Notes: generated by a model not told the origin, from the letters alone. A stretch of 64,000 bases of DNA from Steinernema hermaphroditum (GCA_030435675.1 CM059625.1:10044001-10108000); one strand, 5' to 3'. Shown: positions 47,704-60,319, counted from the first letter of the stretch. Program-made: numbers and translations.

Positions 47704-48597
47704 TCAGCGAACTGTTGAAATAAACCAATTGTGAATACACCAAATTGAACCAAACCATGTTATCACTACGGTTCGTATCACAACAGAACGTAATAAAGCT
47801 ATTGCAGTAAAACGATCAAATCAGCGAACAATTAAAAAGTTGTTAGAACTTTACCTGAAAATGACCCGCCGAGGTGTGAGAAGTACGCCACAAGTTGACT
47901 CCTTTCGGAGTAAAGTGAAGTGAAATCCTGCATAAGTGAAGCCACGTCTATGATGACTATAAAGAATGGACAGAATTCCGCGCTCCTTCTCTATCAATAC
48001 TGACCTGTTAGGAGAAAAATTACAATCCACCAAATAGTACAAATTGAAAAGTGACGATTAGCGATGTGCAAAAGTTGTTTGGAAGCCACGGCTGCAATAA
48101 GAGCGCACACTCCTGCGGAAGCGCCTATGAGTATGTCGTTTTCATTCAGGAGTCCCACCGTCAAAGATCCTAGACTTTTAGCAATGCAAGGCAGACTGTC
48201 AAAGTCCAATTAACCTGTCAGGGCACCAAGGGCAAAGATGCAAAATGTGTGCCAATGGCCAAAGCAGTTTTCAAGGTATATACCAAGTGCGACTTCTACG
48301 GATAGGTTGCAGATGAGATGTTGAAGTCTGCAAAGCAAACTAGCACATTGCATCCGGGGTACATTTCACTTACTCTACATGCACGAGAGAGTAACTAAGA
48401 AGCCTCCATACTTCTAGCGACCGCGATGCAGAAAAGGGCCAAACCGAATCAGATATCTGTGTCAGAATTTGTGTGGATTCGGGGACGTACCAACAAAACA
48501 GAATGCACTGAAAATATCGATAGACAACGATAAGCAATTGCAACAGCACTACCTGGACTGCAGAGAGCGTCAACATCGCCCACGGCACGTGACTCAT
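47704..48597 (-). CDS. rhomboid-family intramembrane serine protease
   Basis: Six exons (48553-48597, 48374-48507, 48215-48327, 48005-48169, 47855-47956, 47704-47798) give 217 aa with six hydrophobic segments. Features are VWRLLSYSLVHVE-LQHLICNLSVEVALGIYLE, the loop to GSLTVGLL, the catalytic GASAGVCALIAA (Ser of GxSxG) and the paired His in YFSHLGG. Thus the Ser-His dyad is intact. It is likely a small active rhomboid; organelle and substrate are unknown. The start is the first ATG of the open block; earlier N-terminal exons cannot be excluded. Confidence 0.87.
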
Positions 48598-49431
48598 ACT
48601 TTGTGCATGTGCAGCTTCTCGGACCTAAATGATACTTGGCTTATATGCACACTTTCCGACTACATACGGCGCTTTTATTTGTGGTGTAGACAGGCAACAA
48701 AGGTATTTTTTGATACCCTCTAATATAGAGCTGGTCTGGCGACTTCATCTCTCTGCGGCGAAGTTTCAGAAGTAAACAAGAACTTCAGTGATGACGCGGG
48801 CCATGGGAATTACAAAAATGAGTACGTCGCAAGCTGATGTCAAAACGACCGGGAACAAGGCTAAAAGAAAATGTTTGGCAGTGCGATGGACGTATGACAG
48901 TTGTCTATCGTATGCACATTAAACAAAAAGATGATCGCAATTAAAATAATTGCCACGATTTGTTGTAGATATCCAACCAACAGTTGCACCGAGGCGGATG
49001 ACGGGCATACTGTTCTGTACAGCAAACAAGAATTATTAATTAAATACCGTGTGATGTTTGCACTTGGAACGAAGGGTCAAACGTCTGTAGAATGGCGCTA
49101 ACGCTTCAATGACGATGCGCACTCCGACAGCAACCCTCTCAGCCTTTGATGTGCCTCTACAGAGCGAATCGCAAAACGGACATCTGGCAAACGTGAAAAA
49201 GGAATTGTATAGAAATGTGAAAAAATTTTGCAGGCGCGCAGCTGCTGACAGTTGGGCGGAGAGGGCATTCATGCCTGTACAAAATGCTATAAACGGTGAA
49301 ATCAAAGAGTACTATGTGTTTTACGAAATAGATATTTATTGCATCGCAAATATATGTCTCTATTGCTCTTGTCAATAAATAAATACCCGAAATGTGATTG
49401 TGAAGGCACTGCGCTCATAAAGCACTCGACA
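48598..49431. other. intergenic, nothing recognised
   Basis: Spacer between two same-strand genes (PRADC1-like upstream, rhomboid downstream). At over 800 bp it is longer than usual nematode operon spacing. Confidence 0.5.
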
Positions 49432-50574
49432 CTACCAGAGTTCCCACGGAGGGCGCGAAGGAACGTCGCCTGGAATGAAATATGTGTAATTCAGTGGAAT
49501 GGTTAATTCTATGACATCGTCGGTTCGTTTAAGAAAATCGCGAATTTTCTTCCTGAAATGACAGAATCGAAGTGAGCAATCGTTTGGTGGAACACACCCA
49601 GAGGCACCGTTGAGGTAAGCGACCGGTATTCCGACCCTTCGATTGGTTTCGTCCGAGACCATTTCGATTAGTTCCTCTGTCCCGTTCACCGTGTCACTCA
49701 CAATTACAAAAGCTGCACCGGCTCTCTCTGCGTTTGTCGCTTTCTCTGCGAATGAGCATTTCCTAAAAAAACAACAGTTGTATTTGCCCCTTTATAGGAT
49801 ATCGAACCCTCTTTCGATTAGAACAACGTTACCGTAAACATCAGCGACATTCTTCACAGGACTGCAAGCGTGAGAAGGGTGGGTTAGAACCATTATCGCA
49901 TCCTGAAGTGGATTACATAAAGTAGCTAGATAATTTGTATGAATCTTCCTCTCTCGAATGAACGTCAAACGCAGCAGCAATACGTTGAGATGCTCAAGTA
50001 GGCTATATTTTTTTATGTATTTTTAAGCAGCTGCGCGTTGTTTTGGCACCAAAAAAAACTCATGGTGCATGTCTATTCGCGATAGACACGCATTAAGTTC
50101 TAGCAATGGGTTGACGATAGTTGCGCATATGTCTGTGATATAACCATCATCTTCGTTTACTCGTTGAAACCCGACTTATCATTTAAATCGTTTTCATTGA
50201 CTTAATAAATACAAAAATAATTTTGCTAGCTCGCAAATTGACGCTATTACTCTGAAATCGGACATTGCATATTTGCGGAATTCTTGCCGGCATTGGAACG
50301 ATTCTCTATTTTTCCTACAGACTGTGCATGGGACATACCTTTGATGGATACTCTGGGAATCGAGTCCCTAAATCGTAGGACGGAGTGATATGGTAGAGGT
50401 ATTCAAGTTTTGAAGGGTATTCGATGGTGAAGAAGAAATCGGCTATAACATAAATAATCGCCAAACGAAAATTCTCTTCAGCATACCTTCGACGCAAACC
50501 GTAACCAAAACCAACAGTACGGCAAACAGTATTAATAAGTTGCCTAGTGCGACTTGAGCATTGGATAGAACCAT
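49432..50574 (-). CDS. PRADC1: secreted protease-associated (PA) domain protein, PRADC1-like
   Basis: Five exons (50487-50574, 50339-50442, 49808-49902, 49598-49762, 49432-49552) give 190 aa; human PRADC1 has 188. The signal peptide (LLILFAVLLVLVTVCVEA) is followed by DFFFTIEYPSKLEYLYHITPSYDLGTRFP, the PA-domain core GNVVLIERGKCSFAEKATNAERAGAAFVIVSD, VGIPVAYLNGASG and an ending PSRPPWELW (human: LQPPWTFW). PRADC1 is a secreted glycoprotein of poorly known function. The gene is divergent from the INTS10-like gene with 260 bp between start codons. A CGACCAG acceptor lies 1 nt before the ATG. Confidence 0.92.
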
Positions 50575-50834
50575 GCTGGTCGCTAGATGCACACACACAA
50601 TCCGCCCGGATAGAGGCAGTGAACGATAAACAACTGTCTCTGATCAAGTGTCTTTTCACTTCGCGGTAAGGCATACAATGCCACTGATGCGGGTCCAGCA
50701 ACGAAATGCCTGATTTTTTTGCCAAATACCGTTGCATTGCTTTGCGTTTTGTAATGAGTAAAGATTTCGAGAATTGTTCGCTTCAGTGGTAGAATCGTTT
50801 GATTGGAAACGATCACCTCCGAATTGATTCAGCC
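50575..50834. promoter_or_regulatory. shared divergent 5' region of the PRADC1-like and INTS10-like genes
   Basis: 260 bp separate the two ATGs. A trans-splice-type acceptor is seen at each end (CGACCAG on minus, GATTCAG on plus), leaving little room for two independent promoters. Confidence 0.5.
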
Positions 50835-53509
50835 ATGGGTTATGCCGCACCTCACAACTCCGAGACTCCTGTTGATGAGGACGAGCCGATGGAAGTCGAC
50901 GAATCAGAGCACCAAACGGATTCGAACGACTCCACGGCAAATGCCGAGAAGTTCCTGTTAGAGCAGTACGGCCAAAGCCTCGAAGAAGACGACTCGAGAG
51001 ATTGCCGCTCTCTAACTCCGGACATAACATTCGAAGATGTGGTGCAAATCCATCTCTATGGAAGGGTCGCGGCAGAGAAGAGGGAAAGCGCAGCTTCTAT
51101 CCTTGAATCGCCTCAACAAGGCCCGTACACGAAAGAGGAGCTACAGGCATTGACAAAAGAGATAGCTGAGTGCTCTGATTCTGCCAGAAGGCAAGCGAAG
51201 TGCATGGTGGCAACGCTGTCCAGTCGTGGAACACATATCGAGTACAGTCTGCTGAAGTTCGACGTTGAATATCACAACAGTTGTTGGAACACCTGCTTGA
51301 ACGTCCTTCTTCCATTGTAAGTTCAGAAGATAGTGTTAGTAATATAAGGAGTTCGTATAGGTATAAAAGCTATCCAAAGAATCCAGATGTACTCGAAAGA
51401 GTCTATAAAGTGTGTTCTGACCTGGTGTCTGGAAACAGGCGACAATCATACGGTAGGAAAGCCCTGCTTTTTGGATTATAAATATGTGTTTAGAGATTGT
51501 AAGCCATGCTAACTCGGATGAACTAGCGGATATGCTTATTGGAGCTTGCAGTTCGTCTTTCGATGAGAATCAAGAAAAGGCGAAATTCTTTATCTATGCT
51601 ACAGTTGTTCTTCTGGGCACAAAAGGATTTATGCACCTTGGCGTAAGTGAACAGTAAAGGCTTGGCATCAAATCTTTTTCTTCTAGCGAAAGCTATTGGA
51701 GGTCTACTTCAATATACGAGAGCGATGTAGCGAAAAGCACGAGGGAATCACTCCTTATGACGTGGTCATGCGTGAGTTAATCACGGTTTCTACCTTCTTT
51801 ACTATACAACACTTGTAGTTTACATGGTTTCCACAATCGATGAAACGAATCTTGGAGATCTAACTGTCACCGAGCTTGCAAAACTTCTGAATGTGCTCTC
51901 TATGACCTGTTTCGTCGACCATTACAGTCCTCTTCCCAAAACGCATTACAAATGGTTGGCAATTGTGGGCGAGTATATATGTAAACCTTCTTTAGGCTAG
52001 ACGACAAGTTCGGCTGGCGAGAAGCCGCCAGTAAAGTCTATGGCCTTTGCAATCGGCTTTTAGCGTTTATCATTAAACCTATGTCCATCGCAGACAGAAA
52101 GATCTATTCAGCTCCTCTCGACGACATGTTTTGCCCCAAAGTCAGTGTGTGGCTGAAGGAAAACGGTGACAAAATCGCGCCAGAGCTCTTGGATTCCATC
52201 AGGCAACATGTACTTAGATACTCTGTATCTCAGCTCCGCTGGTATGAAAAAGGTATCGACAAAACGTATCTTCTCTTTTGTATGGAATACATGATTGTAG
52301 GTGATTTCAAGTTGATTTGTTGGACGCCTTCAAAGTCGGCTCCCACCTTTACACTTTACAATGACTGGATAAAAGCAAATAACCCGTCGAAGGAATGGAA
52401 CAGCGAGAGCAAACTGCTTAACGTATGTCAAACATGTTTATCGCCTCAGCTGAAATGAATAGTTTAGAAAATATCCACTAAAAGAGATGCGAACTTTTTC
52501 ACCACGGTGTTTTCCTATCTTCAGACGATTGATACAAATAGTGACATTTGGATTAGTGCCATGACAAACATGGGAATTAACCACTGCCGCTCGCTGATGA
52601 TACAGTACTTGATGATCAATGGCAAAACCTCTGAAGCAGCAAATCTCATTGAAAAGGTAACAAACAGACCCGAAGAACGCGGAAAATTGTTTGCTTTTTC
52701 AGTTTCTAAAGAGCGCACCGGAAAGTGAACGAGCGTTGCTGGGTGTCTTCCAAATGCAGCTGTATGTGCTCATAGAAAACTTCGTCAGAGGCATCGAATT
52801 TGGTCTTGAGCTAGTAGAGAGTCCGCCTTTCAGAACGATGAGTAAAGAAATAGCATACAAGGTAACACTTCCTTGACAGGTAACTTCAACAAGACTTTAG
52901 GGAGCAACCGAAGTCCTCTGCGTCATCAGCAACGAACTCGCCTACAACTACGTTGTTGAACTTATAGGACATTGTCTGTGGCGGATCGCAACCAGATGCC
53001 CTGAATCTCTTCTCTCTGAAATAACGATAGTGTCATACGTCTTGTTTGGTCAATTCGCTTGGAAAAATAGAGGATTCCTATTGATCGAACAACTTGTCAC
53101 ATTCCTGCAACTACAAGTAAGCTGACCAATCGTTTATCCTCATCTCTCATTTATTTTCAGCAAGAAGGAGCGTATAGAGCAGATCTTACCGAATGTGTCA
53201 GTTACCCTTACATCATATCAACATTAGCAAAACTCCGGTGACTCATTTTCTTTAACGGCTCTCGTATCTTCCCATTATAGAAACGCGAAGGTTGACACGA
53301 ACAATCCACGCAAACGCAGAAGTGAAAACAAACACTTTGAAGCGCAGCAGATGTTCGCGAAATATTTCTTCGCCAGTAAGGCGGGTTTCGAAAGGTTGGC
53401 GAGCTTGGATGTGAATAGTGGTGTGGAAAAGAACATCGTGTTCACTTCGTCAATTGCTGCCAAAGAAGACGATCATCTTCAAACCAAATTCCGTTTAAAG
53501 TTCGAATAG
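50835..53509 (+). CDS. INTS10: Integrator complex subunit 10 (INTS10)-like
   Basis: Twelve exons (50835-51206, 51281-51316, 51380-51452, 51494-51642, 51687-51771, 51819-51954, 51996-52422, 52468-52656, 52703-52861, 52901-53116, 53161-53237, 53281-53509) close to 715 aa; human INTS10 has 710. The C-terminal helical region aligns best: WKNRGFLLIEQLVTFLQLQQEG...VSYPYIISTLAKLRN against [20 protein letters not shown]...VTNIDMLEEFAYLRT. WISAMTNMGINHCRS and FQMQLYVLIENF fit the alpha-solenoid. The N-terminus is acidic (DEDEPMEVDESE), and an NPRKRR basic patch sits near the end. Integrator processes snRNA 3' ends and attenuates Pol II. Exon 2-3 joins are tentative: the first intron needs a weak GTGGCA donor. 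Confidence 0.68.
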
Positions 53510-53690
53510 TTTCACAATTTGTGTCGTCATGCAAATAGATCTCGCGCACTTATTAGTGAAGCTTATACGAAATGAGTCAATCAAGAAAAGAAGAAAACGA
53601 TCACGTTTAGGCCAAAAGAGTACACTCGAGTTTTTATGAGTTTATTTTCTCGCATCGAAGGCTTACGCCTTGCGAGAAGTCATATACCGT

Positions 53691-54039
53691 TCACGTTGGT
53701 ATTCTTCTGGCTTTGGCTGGATATGGTCCCCGAGAAGAGCAATCAACGATCCCATCAGTGTGCGCGAGCGTTGGAGTGGCGAAGGGATTGAGTCCAGTCC
53801 AGACGCGTCGATACGGCACAACGGACAGACCGGGATCCATGTTCTGCTCGGAGGCGCGGGCGGTTGAGTGGTTGTGATGGCTTCTTAGCGACATCGTGGA
53901 ACTACGGCTCCCTGGTGTTCCAGGCTTTCTGGGAGCCGGCGTGATCATTGCGTCAACAACGACGGCTGAGAACGACCGGTTGCTCAGCTCATATGGGGAG
54001 CCTCGATCTCTACCGACACGACTAAAGCTCTCTCCTACA
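53691..54039 (-). CDS. exon of an unidentified protein sharing a module with the 16.7 kb locus
   Basis: An open frame of 116 codons starts after a GCATTTAG acceptor and ends in TGA. The protein is Ser/Arg/Pro-rich: SPYELSNRSFSAVV..., APRKPGTPGSRSS, HHNHSTARASEQNMD, VWTGLNPFATPTLAHTDG, AKARRIPT. It lies 338 bp downstream of the piki-1 stop on the same strand, so it could be a downstream operon gene with the acceptor acting as an SL2 site and translation starting at an internal ATG (53948); or it could be the last exon of a gene whose earlier exons I do not see. No family is recognised. Confidence 0.5.
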
Positions 54040-54377
54040 CTAAATGCAGTTATTTACGTGTTTAGTTAAATCACCACAGGTTTCAGATCTGACAACTCTT
54101 TTGCTTATTATTTGCAGAATTCTTTTTAACTAAATTTATTTCCTGAAACAGTCAAAAGAAGCGCGTTATATACAATACAATATGTTGGACATATGAAATA
54201 AATAGTGGTCCCTGGAGACTGCAGGAGCAGAGCTATTTAAACAGTTTACACGGGGTTTGTATCAGTGAGATAAATTGATATCACAGGAAATAAAATTACA
54301 TAAGGCGGTTTTTGAAAGAAAGCAGTAATAGATAACTTTGTACCCGGGCTACTTGATTGATAAGTTTCTCTTCCTAA

Positions 54378-57300
54378 TTACTCGTAGCGCGACAACTCAA
54401 ACCAATTTTCTAGCGTCTTCACTCCTTTTCTGTCAACTTTTACGTCATCCAGCTTCGTTAACGGGATGTAGACACATCCTAACATGCAGTTATCCTTCAC
54501 GATCGACGAACCATAGTGCCAAACGGCAACTTTCAGCAAGGTGGAGTTTAGTGGATAGTCTCCCAGAAGATTGTATGTGATCTGAAAGCTTAGCTTGCTA
54601 GTCGCACTGTTCTGATTGCATACCTCTTCGTTGAATGTAGGATTCTGTGTATTCTTCACGACTTGTGTCTTCCTCTTGCTCGATCTCTGGAGGTCAGGGC
54701 GCAAATAGGTCTTCACGTAGGAGTCGGGCGGCTGACCATTGCCGACCAGCGGAAGGTGCTTACCGTGCCCCACGAATATGCTGAGAGTTCCCCGCAGTTC
54801 AGCATAGGTTAAACGAAGGAAGATGTTGCCAGCGCTATTTACATTTGAACGATCATTGCCATCATCAACTTCTGAAAGATGACGGATCATGATTCGATTA
54901 CATATAATACTACATACGTGATGGGTTTCCAGCTTTGTTGACAGAAGAAGGATCGCAATCACGGTAGATTGAGTGGAAGAAGGTGTAGATGAAGTCACAC
55001 TAAATCGTAATCGATTCCTTAGAGAGCGATGGCAACGGCAAAAACGTACGTGAGCTATTTCATCGGATAACTCGAAGAGCCGTCTCAAGAATAGCTGAAT
55101 ATCAAACTGCCTTCTTTGCGCCACTTCTCGAATATTCGATCGTCCCATGGTAGTGCCTCGAGAGAGAGGAGGAAGAATGGATATGGGGAAACGCCGATAC
55201 AGTTTTACGTAGAGTTCGTGGAATTCAGCGAATGTTCGGTAGACGGTAGAAAAGACATTTACATTCTTTCTACGCACTTCAATGCGGTAGATCTAAAGTG
55301 TGTGTCTCTACATATCCGCAGAGCACACGAGATTTTCTTACATAAGTTTTGTTGGGCATCATCCATTTTTCAAATCCGACTACTTTAACGCTGTCAATTC
55401 GACCGTCATCTTTTTCACTAAATGTTTCAGCAGCTGCCTTAAAAGAGTGAAATTGGGCATCTTACGTGTACAAACGAGGTGCGAATGAAAGGAGATTCGG
55501 ATTATCTCTGCCACCACTAAGCTTCGTTATGATAGACGATGAATTCTTGAGTTGCACGATGGTGTGAGCGAAGAAATTAAGGCGAGGAAATCTGCTCTGC
55601 ACACTCTCCTGAATCATCCGACTGAACTGCACGGTAGCTTCCGTTTCGGTCAGGTTCAGCATCAAGTTGTTCTGTACGAACGCAACAGCGGCACTGTCCA
55701 TTCCAGGGATGCCAGAGCAGACCATCTGAAAGATGGATGTCAAGATAGGCGTGCATTTTCGCTGTGTACCAGTTTCATTAAGTTCAGCAAAAGAGAGTGC
55801 TTCTTCCGAAGCAAATTAAAAGCTTTGCAGCAGTTGTCGACGAAGATTTGGTACTGTTCTGTGTTTTGTTGTGATCCACCGTTGATCACATAGGCCATGT
55901 CGGATGTAAAGATAAACGGAACGCGATCTCTGAAAAGGATCACATGGTGATTTGAGATGAGGCACGTCACGAACCTTTTGAATCCGGCAGCCATCTGCCA
56001 GTCACCCATGTACTTTCCAAAGTCGATATGAAAAACGTGGCCCGTCGTGGTCACAAGGATGTTATCGTTGTGTCTATCACCTATTCCAAGAAGATACGTA
56101 GCAACGCACCATCCAGCGCATGATCGCTGAAAATTTTCCAGTGCCTAAAAGAACAAGCGGTACTATGTTATGTCTGAGCTGAAGTATACTATTTTGTACT
56201 GGAATTCGGAAGGATTCTGCATCAGCAGCCAGTTGTTTAGCACGTCGTCCTTGAATACTCCAGTCGCCCCTTGAGCACTCTGAATTTCGCGGAGAGTTTG
56301 GCAATCGTCGACCAACTCGATGAGTCCTACAATATAATAAAATACGTTTTTAGCAGAACTATCTTGTCTTGCTTACCTTTTTTGATTCCAGTAGGTAGAC
56401 ATCTGAATATGACCATTCGTAAGTCTAGAAGGTCGTTAAGCCAGATCTGGTTCATCATTCGCACCATCTGCAGCACAATCGCATCTTGTCTCATGTCGTC
56501 ACCGATCTAAAGGATTTGCTTAGTTCCGCCTTGCTGAAATCTTTATAACTTTGTAGATTGTTTGGTAGTGCATTTTAAGTCCTTTGAAAGCGATCTTGAT
56601 CGGCTTCGTCAGAGAATTAAAATAGTTGCACTCTCCAACAGCAATTCCTGTACAGAGATAGGAAGGGACTAGTGGAAGACGAACGTTTTCAATAAGAAGG
56701 TCTGAATCCAGTGTACTCAAGTGTTGTTGAAGGACTTGAAGCTATAAACAAAGATGTTTGAGCATTTTATGAATCACACACAGAGAACGGACCATTCTTC
56801 CCTCTGGGCATACTCGCATGGCCTGCGAAATTTCGTCGAGTTTTGCAAGCAGTGCGTGCTGCCTGTTAACCTCACTACTGAAGTTAGTTCCTATCGTGTG
56901 GAGTAGTTCTTCCTGAAGCATTTGGCAGCGAGCGCTGTAGCTTCTATCCGTCGAGTTTTCGATTCTCATTTGGAGTTGCCAGTATACTTCGAAGGCAAAT
57001 CGATTGTCCTTGACGGATACATCCAGGAGAAAAACGGCCAACGCTGAGCATTCCCACGGCTCGAATCGGAGCGCTTCTATCAACTGGGGCAAGAAATTAA
57101 AGAGGAATTCGGAACTCGAGCTTCTGAGCCATTCTACAGCTCGTCGTCTGACCATTATATCCGGGAAGCTGCAATAGTGTCGTGAATAAAATTTTTCGAG
57201 GCACCCTTACTGTGGAAGAAGAAGTTCGATCGCTTGAACAGGATTCAAATCAGTCCAATCACTTGTCATACGGTAAGTGTTATTGAGGCTGGCCCAATCC

Positions 57301-60300
57301 CAACCAACAGCTGAGGCGAGCACAAGAGGTAGGGCATGAGGTAAGTGGGTCAAGTAATGACGACGTTCCCAAAGCATTTCCTTTTCATCAGATGTCAAGC
57401 TAAAGCAAAAAGTGGCTTTAACAGTAATCTTGTTGTGATATACTTGTTTGTCGATGCCGTTTCTAGGATGTCAAGCAGGCATTCTTGTGTGGTGCAATCA
57501 AGTTGTGCGAAGTCCCGTGTTGTCCCATGGTCAACATTGCTAACAGGTGGGAAGCGAATGTCGTATTTGAATTCTGGAAGCGTTACGATGGCCACCGGGT
57601 CGGCAGGGCTGCTCACTAGTGGCCGAGCTCCCCATGGATGGACAGCATTTCCTCTTTTCAAGGGAACCATAAATGGGCCTTGAGAGAACATTCTGCAACG
57701 TAACTATGAAATTCCATAGGAAGAACTTTACAAACGCATTAGAATCGAAGAGCGGGACGCTTGCGCAGGCCAGCTGTGCCACAGTCCTGGTCCGGTCTAT
57801 GGGGCCGGAAGATCTTGCCGGCTGCATGTTAGCACCCATGGACGTTGTCGTCGTCGTCTGCAACACATTGGCGTCCGGATTCGACGGATCTGCCTTCTCC
57901 ACGCCGTATAGGACGAGTACAAAGCGTGCTTCGCGAGGCATAACACATATTGGCAGTTCAAATGTTACCTAGAAAATAACGCTAGCTCCGGCATTATGAT
58001 CTACGGTCTGATACCCATAGATTAAGCTTAACTGCCGGGAAAAAGGTTTTTGTACTAAGAGGCCGCGGATGTTCCCGCCAACCACGGCAGACCTCGGCCG
58101 TCCCGTGGATTAGATGCACTGTCATGTAAAAACAGTCGTATGCGGAAACCCATTCCTCTGGGAGATTATGGACCGATTCGACACATAGAAGCAGTTCTTC
58201 CTGTACACTGACAACATCGCAAATTGAGCGGGCCTCTTCTGCAGTCGGACTTTTCTTAAATGAATAAAGTGAAAAACAGTGACCTTAAACGATGAGCACC
58301 TCAGCATCCAAGCGAAATTTGGCATTTGATGATTTTGTGTAGAGTCTGATAAGTCGGTGAATGGCTGCGTAGGTCTCAGCAGTGTATCTGATGAATTCGG
58401 CTTTGGTCTCGGCCTTGCAATACTTCTGCACAGCTGCAACTAAATCGCAGGGCTGAACGCGGTGCATGAGCACGCAGAGACTCTTCAGAGACTGCATTAC
58501 AGCGTGAATCGACGCTGAGACTGAAACAAGTCGGTTTGAAGAACAGAAGCATGGAATAGAACTGACATAGGTCGGTGTTGAAATTTTCTTCCGCCCTTCT
58601 CATTTCCCGCTTTATTACTTCGAGCACTACGTTGAGCTCCGATTCCAGGACACAGGCACGATTGAAGTGCTTCCTATAACAACTTCATCATCTGCATGTG
58701 GGGGTCTGCCTCACCTTGGCGTGTTTCTCGTGTTGTTAACGGAACTCGTTAAGGTCTGCAGTTTGCCGATCTCAATTCGATAATCTTTGCCAAACGTGAT
58801 TGCTTTACCAAGATGAGGACATTGCCCAACTTTGGATGTTTTCGGTAGGAATTCATCCAGACCATAAATCTGAATGTCTTTGTATGCACTGACACATAGG
58901 AATAGTCGAACCTTTAATCCGTACTGATCTGAGGGAAGTTGTCCGGAGTTGGCAGTTAATTCCTCTGCGCTCAGGAAAGTCATGAGAACGTTGTCGAGGA
59001 TTTCGCTAATTAAGCTCGACGTGCTGCATGTGAACGAAACATAGTCATCCGATGAATTAACACTTCTCGGCCATCTATGATCATTATATTTGTTGAAATC
59101 TCATAACTAGGAGCACTTACGAGTAATCCTTGAAAACCGTGATCTTAACACTGGAAGCCGTTGTTGTGAAATAGTCGACGACGGCTGCATAGAAGAGAAA
59201 GTTGCTTTGTACCGTGGGATAAGAATGAGAGGAGCGTAACAGGCACAGCTGCTGATCGGAGAGGGGTTCTACGGCATGTATCGACAGGTCAGCTGCACTG
59301 TAGCATGTTGGTGGTGCCTTCTCTGGAATCGGTTTGCGAGTTTTCTTGCCATTTTCTCGTACCAGCGATGTTGTTCGGCTTGGAATCTCTTCAACATGTT
59401 TCGTAAAGATGCATCGTTCGTATCATTGGACTACCTGGAGGAACTGACCATCCCGCTTCGCTGCTCTCCGGACGTTCCAAATGCTGAACGTCGTTAACGG
59501 TTATAAGTTCCGGCGGTTTCCACAATGGATCGAATTGATGGATCTAAATATTGTCATAGCATACCGATGCGTTTCGTTTCATCAAACCCCTTCGGCTGAA
59601 AAATCCAGTCCATCCGGTTCACCAAGATCAATTAAGTCGCCATTGATCAGTCGTGTCGACATGGGACGAAATGGGACGATTAGAGGAGCGCTGTTCAAAG
59701 GGGATGCCTGATTTCTAATCACATCGCTTCTGAAGGTTCTCACTTAGAAAACTTAAAACCGCTCTGGCTTATTACCCTTGAAAAGAGTCTTGTTTCCACA
59801 AGAAGCTCGGTCTTGGCTGATCACAGATTTGCGTCAGCGTACTGGAAGGCACAGAACTGCCTGAATGCAATCCGTAATATTCTTTAACATAAGTTCAAGT
59901 AACCTAGTCCATCATGCTGCCAGCTGAGTTCCCTCGATGGTGTGGGGATGGTGGTCGCGTTATTCAGCCTGTTTGGGAAGGAAATAGAACGCCATTCAGA
60001 TCCGCCGACATTCGGAAAGTGAGAGCTACACAAGGTTCTAGTTCCAGAATTACAAGAAGGTTTGCTCAAATAACGTACTGTGCATAGGGCGTGAAAAAGT
60101 TTGGCCGCGACTGGGGGCTTTCATTGTACAAACGCTGGATTTCCTCGATTTGCTGACGACGAATAGATTCGCTGATGTCCTCAAATGCGATGAGGTCTTG
60201 ATTCGCTTCTGCTTGTGACTGCTCTCGCTCATATGACAGTCTAGATGTCTTTGCAACGAAATCAGCTGTACATGCTCCTACCTGCTGAGCTTTAGAGCAA

Positions 60301-60319
60301 GCTCGAGATCGCTATCCAT
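54378..60319 (-). CDS. piki-1: class II phosphoinositide 3-kinase (PI3K-C2)
   Basis: Twenty-six exons close without a frame break to 1609 aa. Exon starts (minus) are 60319, 60240, 60037, 59860, 59729, 59543, 59388, 59074, 58673, 58520, 58254, 57968, 57692, 57399, 57168, 56741, 56506, 56326, 56144, 55929, 55725, 55417, 55292, 54999, 54871 and 54581. Domain order is that of PIK3C2A/B: unstructured N-terminus with a UIM-like helix, Ras-binding domain (~230-430), C2 (~545-780), helical (~780-975), kinase (~980-1320: [43 protein letters not shown]), PX (~1330-1455) and a second C2 ([12 protein letters not shown]...NPTFNEE). It makes PI3P/PI(3,4)P2 on endosomes and phagosomes. The catalytic and activation-loop residues are intact. 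Confidence 0.96.

Noticed and set aside
53670..53867. Plus-strand open frame with ATG opposite the 53.7 kb exon
   Set aside because: Shadow of the longer minus-strand frame; no splice support.
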